DNA of 64,000 nucleotides from Algirhabdus cladophorae (GTDB lineage Bacteria; Pseudomonadota; Alphaproteobacteria; Rhodobacterales; Rhodobacteraceae): assembly GCF_044772865.1 (NCBI RefSeq), contig NZ_CP173029.1:1550001-1614000 (forward strand), in the 5' to 3' direction. The translations under genes were made by a program, and so were the position numbers. Every line of letters begins with the position of its first letter. Position 1 is the stretch's first letter. The notes under the pieces were generated by a model. That model was not told where the DNA came from. It ran no database searches and saw only the letters and a list, made by a program, of their open reading frames with translations. Below are positions 61,201 through 64,000 of the stretch, piece after piece.

Positions 61201-63242
61201 CGGTGATCACTCTGGACAATGTTCTGGGCAATGACAGCGATCCTGAAGGCGACGACCTGACGGTTGGGTCGGTTGAGGGTGACGATGGCAACGTGGGCGA
61301 ACCTGTCGAAGGCTCGAACGGCGGCTTGATCACGATCAACGAAGACGGCACCGCCAGCTTTGACCCCAACGGCGACTTTGATGAGCTGGGCGAAGGCGAA
61401 ACCGCACAAACCCAAGTGACCTACACCGTCACCGACGGCAAAGGCGGCACCGACGAGACAACCGTCACAATCACAGTCACAGGCACCAACGACGCGCCAA
61501 TAGCTGTGACCGATACAGCCGAGACCGACGAGGACACATCTGTGACCATCGACGTGTTGGGCAACGACAGCGATCCAGAGGACGACACGTTGACGGTGAT
61601 CGGCGATCCAACAGCGCCAAACGGCACGGTTGAGATCAACCCGGACGGCACGCTGGAATACACGCCGGATCCCGACTTCTCGGGTGAGGACACGATCACC
61701 TACACGATCTCTGACGGCAATGGCGGCACCGACACCACCACGGTCACAGTGACAGTGGGCGAGGTCAACGATGGTCCCGATGCCACCGATGACACAGGCA
61801 CTGCCGACGAGGACACAATCACGCCTCTGGACAATGTTCTGGGCAACGATAGTGATCCCGAAGACGATCCGCTGCAAGTCTTGGAAGTGGGCGGCGAGGC
61901 CCCTGGCACGCCGGTTCCGGGCGACAATGGTGGTCTGATCACGATCAACGAAGATGGCACAGCCAGCTTTGATCCAAACGGCGCGTTCGAAGAGCTTGGC
62001 GAAGGTGAAACCGCAGAAACCACAGTGACGTACACGATCACTGACGGCAACGGCGGCACGGATGAAGCCACTGTCACCATCACGGTCACAGGTGTGAATG
62101 ATGCACCAAATGCCGTGGACAGCAGCTATTTTGTCTCGCAAGACGAAGCCTTTGGCGACGTGGATGGCGATGCAATCACCGACGACACTGGCGACGGTGT
62201 GGACAGCGATCCAGAAGACGACACGCTGACAGTTCTGGAAGTTGACGGCGACGACGACAATGTGGGCAGCCCTGTGGCTGGCGACAATGGCGGTCTGTTC
62301 GTGATCAACGCAGACGGCTCGGTCGACTTTGACGCCAATGGCGAGTTTGACGATCTGGGTGCCGGCGAAAACGCAAGCACAACAGTGTCTTACACGATCA
62401 CTGACGGCAATGGTGGTACGGATACGGCGACGGTTACGTTCACTGTGACGGGCACAAACGATGCGCCGGTTGCTGTGTTGGACGAAGACGCGACGGATCA
62501 GGATACGGTGATCACTCTGGACAATGTTCTGGGCAATGACAGCGATCCTGAAGGCGACGACCTGACGGTTGGGTCGGTTGAGGGTGACGATGGCAACGTG
62601 GGCGAACCTGTCGAAGGCTCGAACGGCGGCTTGATCACGATCAACGAAGACGGCACCGCCAGCTTTGACCCCAACGGCGACTTTGATGAGCTGGGCGAAG
62701 GCGAAACCGCACAAACCCAAGTGACCTACACCGTCACCGACGGCAAAGGCGGCACCGACGAGACAACCGTCACAATCACAGTCACAGGCACCAACGACGC
62801 GCCAATAGCTGTGACCGATACAGCCGAGACCGACGAGGACACATCTGTGACCATCGACGTGTTGGGCAACGACAGCGATCCAGAGGACGACACGTTGACG
62901 GTGATCGGCGATCCAACAGCGCCAAACGGCACGGTTGAGATCAACCCGGACGGCACGCTGGAATACACGCCGGATCCCGACTTCTCGGGTGAGGACACGA
63001 TCACCTACACGATCTCTGACGGCAATGGCGGCACCGACACCACCACGGTCACAGTGACAGTGGGCGAGGTCAACGATGGTCCCGATGCCACCGATGACAC
63101 AGGCACTGCCGACGAGGACACAATCACGCCTCTGGACAATGTTCTGGGCAACGATAGTGATCCGAAGACGATCCGCTGCAAGTCTTGGAAGTGGGCGGCG
63201 AGGCCCCTGGCACGCCGGTTCCGGGCGACAATGGTGGTCTGA
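58230..63242 (+). CDS. Giant RTX/cadherin-like repeat protein (interrupted by frameshift)
   Basis: A large, acidic, Asp/Gly-rich protein; 1670 codons are readable to the premature stop. Order: an N-terminal unknown domain (~1-165, NVLLDFNNLSAGDIVNNQYS, DGDSNDPDDEAHGG); RTX calcium nonapeptides (~199-249); a second globular domain (~252-447); a longer RTX block (~451-690, repeated GGxGxDxxxGGxGxD); then cadherin/VCBS-like domains of ~100 residues from ~746 (NDAPVA...GNDSDPEGD...TYTITDGNGGTDT). GGAG precedes ATG 58230. No signal peptide is seen, fitting type I secretion with a C-terminal signal beyond the window. It is probably a calcium-dependent adhesin. A one-base deletion near 63163 breaks the frame. 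Confidence 0.85.
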   Translation: MPNVLLDFNNLSAGDIVNNQYSANGVTISSANAANPVMIFDTDNPTGGDHDLETNNLGNVLILSEDGDSNDPDDEAHGGKFIFEFDQPTKVINFNVLDIESPGQVCLWDADGNLMAVLPLTTTGDNGQGVMDVNYDNVAKMEVVLNGSGAIDNICFEEVPAADGLDGVVEGSNDDDVIDANYADDPDGDCVDANDQILPGEGQNDDIIDALGGDDIVKGGAADDEIYGGSGDDCIEGNDGDDIIYGDSNYAGPAAGVAYRESFEWDQSPDATGNNADIHGFTQNTGNVDVEFSILSSGGNAATQFESNHQLTSGIDDGDENIAENSSLYSVTNGESGSAGYKLNFSNEVENVEFRVNDVDGDGVVRIRAFDANNNPVVVNLSVGPKVTLNGDTASSNGGYAPDNSTEYSVLVTIPGPVSMIRLDHTQDGHENSGINVTDVYFDAPVIDDGVGGDDKILGGAGDDIIYGEGGNDNLQGNEGNDTIYGGDGDDIIDDATGADQGTGQDVFYGGAGNDTLYGGLDNDTLYGDEGHDRLVGEEGDDTLFGGDGNDRLEGGDGDDRLEGGDGNDILLGGAGDDVAIGGAGNEEIWMGSGDDVVDGGTGNDWIHGQDGDDTLDGGDGDDMLFGEDGNDTLIGGAGDDMIKGGKGDDIITGGEGADTIGGGDGADTIIGGTDGDVIDGATGGNDNDTLDLRDVGPFRIINETVDDDNDSTSGTVQLLDDDGNVTGTFTFEEIENILGTPVNDDPTANDDSATVEENGTVDFVVTGNDTDPNGDDVEILSIDDSGTQGTFTVNPDNDTISYDPGTAFDDLAEGETATETITYTITDGNGGTDTATYTVTITGSNDGPVAVDNSYQSTQNDPANDVDGNVLDDAPGADSDIDGDEIRVISVSNGADTDTIDDPFGPFGSGATVDGDNGGTITVNNGGNVFFDPDGDFDELGEGETAQTSITYTISDGNGGTDTATVTFTVTGTNDAPVAVLDEDATDQDTVITLDNVLGNDSDPEGDDLTVGSVEGDDGNVGEPVEGSNGGLITINEDGTASFDPNGDFDELGEGETAQTQVTYTVTDGKGGTDETTVTITVTGTNDAPIAVTDTAETDEDTSVTIDVLGNDSDPEDDTLTVIGDPTAPNGTVEINPDGTLEYTPDPDFSGEDTITYTISDGNGGTDTTTVTVTVGEVNDGPDATDDTGTADEDTITPLDNVLGNDSDPEDDPLQVLEVGGEAPGTPVPGDNGGLITINEDGTASFDPNGAFEELGEGETAETTVTYTITDGNGGTDEATVTITVTGVNDAPNAVDSSYFVSQDEAFGDVDGDAITDDTGDGVDSDPEDDTLTVLEVDGDDDNVGSPVAGDNGGLFVINADGSVDFDANGEFDDLGAGENASTTVSYTITDGNGGTDTATVTFTVTGTNDAPVAVLDEDATDQDTVITLDNVLGNDSDPEGDDLTVGSVEGDDGNVGEPVEGSNGGLITINEDGTASFDPNGDFDELGEGETAQTQVTYTVTDGKGGTDETTVTITVTGTNDAPIAVTDTAETDEDTSVTIDVLGNDSDPEDDTLTVIGDPTAPNGTVEINPDGTLEYTPDPDFSGEDTITYTISDGNGGTDTTTVTVTVGEVNDGPDATDDTGTADEDTITPLDNVLGNDSDPKTIRCKSWKWAARPLARRFRATMVV
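61098..62402 (+). repeat. 435-codon tandem repeat, copy 1
   Basis: A 1,305-bp unit coding four cadherin-like domains (NDAPVAVLDEDATDQDTV, NDAPIAVTDTAETDEDTS, NDGPDATDDTGTADEDT, NDAPNAVDSSYFVSQDEA). It is followed immediately by an almost identical copy; no substitutions were noticed between the two by eye. Confidence 0.85.
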
Positions 63243-63706
63243 TCACGATCAACGAAGATGGCACAGCCAGCTTTGATCCAAACGGCGCGTTCGAAGAGCT
63301 TGGCGAAGGTGAAACCGCAGAAACCACAGTGACGTACACGATCACTGACGGCAACGGCGGCACGGATGAAGCCACTGTCACCATCACGGTCACAGGTGTG
63401 AATGATGCACCAAATGCCGTGGACAGCAGCTATTTTGTCTCGCAAGACGAAGCCTTTGGCGACGTGGATGGCGATGCAATCACCGACGACACTGGCGACG
63501 GTGTGGACAGCGATCCAGAAGACGACACGCTGACAGTTCTGGAAGTTGACGGCGACGACGACAATGTGGGCAGCCCTGTGGCTGGCGACAATGGCGGTCT
63601 GTTCGTGATCAACGCAGACGGCTCGGTCGACTTTGACGCCAATGGCGAGTTTGACGATCTGGGTGCCGGCGAAAACGCAAGCACAACAGTGTCTTACACG
63701 ATCACT
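62403..63706 (+). repeat. 435-codon tandem repeat, copy 2 (one base shorter)
   Basis: This copy is 1,304 bp. At 63160-63164 it reads ATCCG where copy 1 has ATCCCG, a loss of one C from a CCC run. The remaining sequence appears identical to copy 1, so the deletion is recent or a sequencing/assembly error. Confidence 0.85.
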
Positions 63707-64000
63707 GACGGCAATGGTGGTACGGATACGGCGACGGTTACGTTCACTGTGACGGGCACAAACGATGCGCCGGTTGCTGTGTTGGACGAAGACGCGACGG
63801 ATCAGGATACGGTGATCACTCTGGACAATGTTCTGGGCAATGACAGCGATCCTGAAGGCGACGACCTGACGGTTGGGTCGGTTGAGGGTGACGATGGCAA
63901 CGTGGGCGAACCTGTCGAAGGCTCGAACGGCGGCTTGATCACGATCAACGAAGACGGCACCGCCAGCTTTGACCCCAACGGCGACTTTGATGAGCTGGGC
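63164..64000 (+). pseudogene. Continuation of the RTX/cadherin gene in the shifted frame
   Basis: After the lost base the correct reading resumes one frame over and stays open to the window edge, reproducing the copy-1 domains (GTADED..., NDAPNAVDSSYFVSQDEAFG, then NDAPVAVLDEDATDQD). Copy 3 of the repeat begins at 63707 and is cut at 64000. If the deletion is an error, this is one uninterrupted gene with 58230-63242. If real, this part is unexpressed unless frameshifting occurs. Confidence 0.75.

Noticed and set aside
60957..62720. 587-residue minus-strand open frame, with similar ones to 63445
   Set aside because: Mirror of the cadherin-like repeat; it duplicates exactly with the repeat period and has no protein-like features.

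Overview
The window is a 64 kb piece of an alphaproteobacterial chromosome, almost certainly a marine member of the Rhodobacteraceae (Roseobacter group). The evidence is the order pyrH-frr-uppS-cdsA-dxr-rseP-bamA-skp-fabZ-lpxA-lpxI-lpxB, a sciP (DUF1153)-ctrA pair followed by ligA-recG, LpxI instead of LpxH, abundant ABC and TRAP uptake systems, a Hint-domain protein, and a huge RTX/cadherin-like secreted protein. Nothing in the window indicates a plasmid, prophage, insertion sequence or CRISPR array.

Layout. 1-5.7 kb: the urea-transporter binding protein UrtA (minus strand, cut by the window edge) diverges from a hybrid histidine kinase whose sensor is a complete NCS1-type permease, followed by its LuxR-type response regulator; a 20-bp inverted repeat lies between the divergent genes. 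5.9-14.2 kb: a sugar or compatible-solute island made of a D-lyxose/D-mannose isomerase, a LacI regulator with an 18-bp palindromic operator, a binding protein, two unusual permeases, a GH63/MGH-like hydrolase and a MalK-type ATPase. The best reading is uptake and hydrolysis of mannosylglycerate, glucosylglycerate or a similar solute. 14.2-16.3 kb: an RTX-tail remnant, ssb, a lytic transglycosylase and a small membrane protein. 16.4-23.9 kb: a dipeptide/oligopeptide ABC operon and an AraC regulator.

24-38.3 kb: miaA, then the pyrH-to-lpxB envelope and isoprenoid cluster, interrupted by a convergent Hint-domain gene between pyrH and frr and by a 41-codon membrane ORF between rseP and bamA. 38.4-49.2 kb: mnmA, sciP, ctrA, ligA, recG, a 40-codon membrane ORF preceded by an alphaproteobacterial SOS box, an IscU/NifU-like protein, hisI, gluQ, a methyltransferase and trmFO. 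49.2-57.2 kb: gyrA, dsbB, a VTT-domain membrane protein, a zinc metallopeptidase and a TRAP dicarboxylate-type transporter. 57.3-64 kb: tRNA-Leu(CAA), an 870-bp leader without a convincing gene, and a giant RTX/cadherin-like gene. That gene contains a nearly perfect 1,305-bp tandem repeat and is broken in this sequence by a one-base deletion.

The most interesting leads are the SOS-box microprotein beside recG (a possible functional analogue of the Caulobacter division inhibitor SidA), the solute-hydrolase operon with a DUF11-like insert in its permease, the NCS1-histidine kinase beside urtA, a hairpin hiding the ligA ribosome-binding site, and the 435-residue higher-order repeat. All functional assignments come from reading motifs and gene order; no database search was run.
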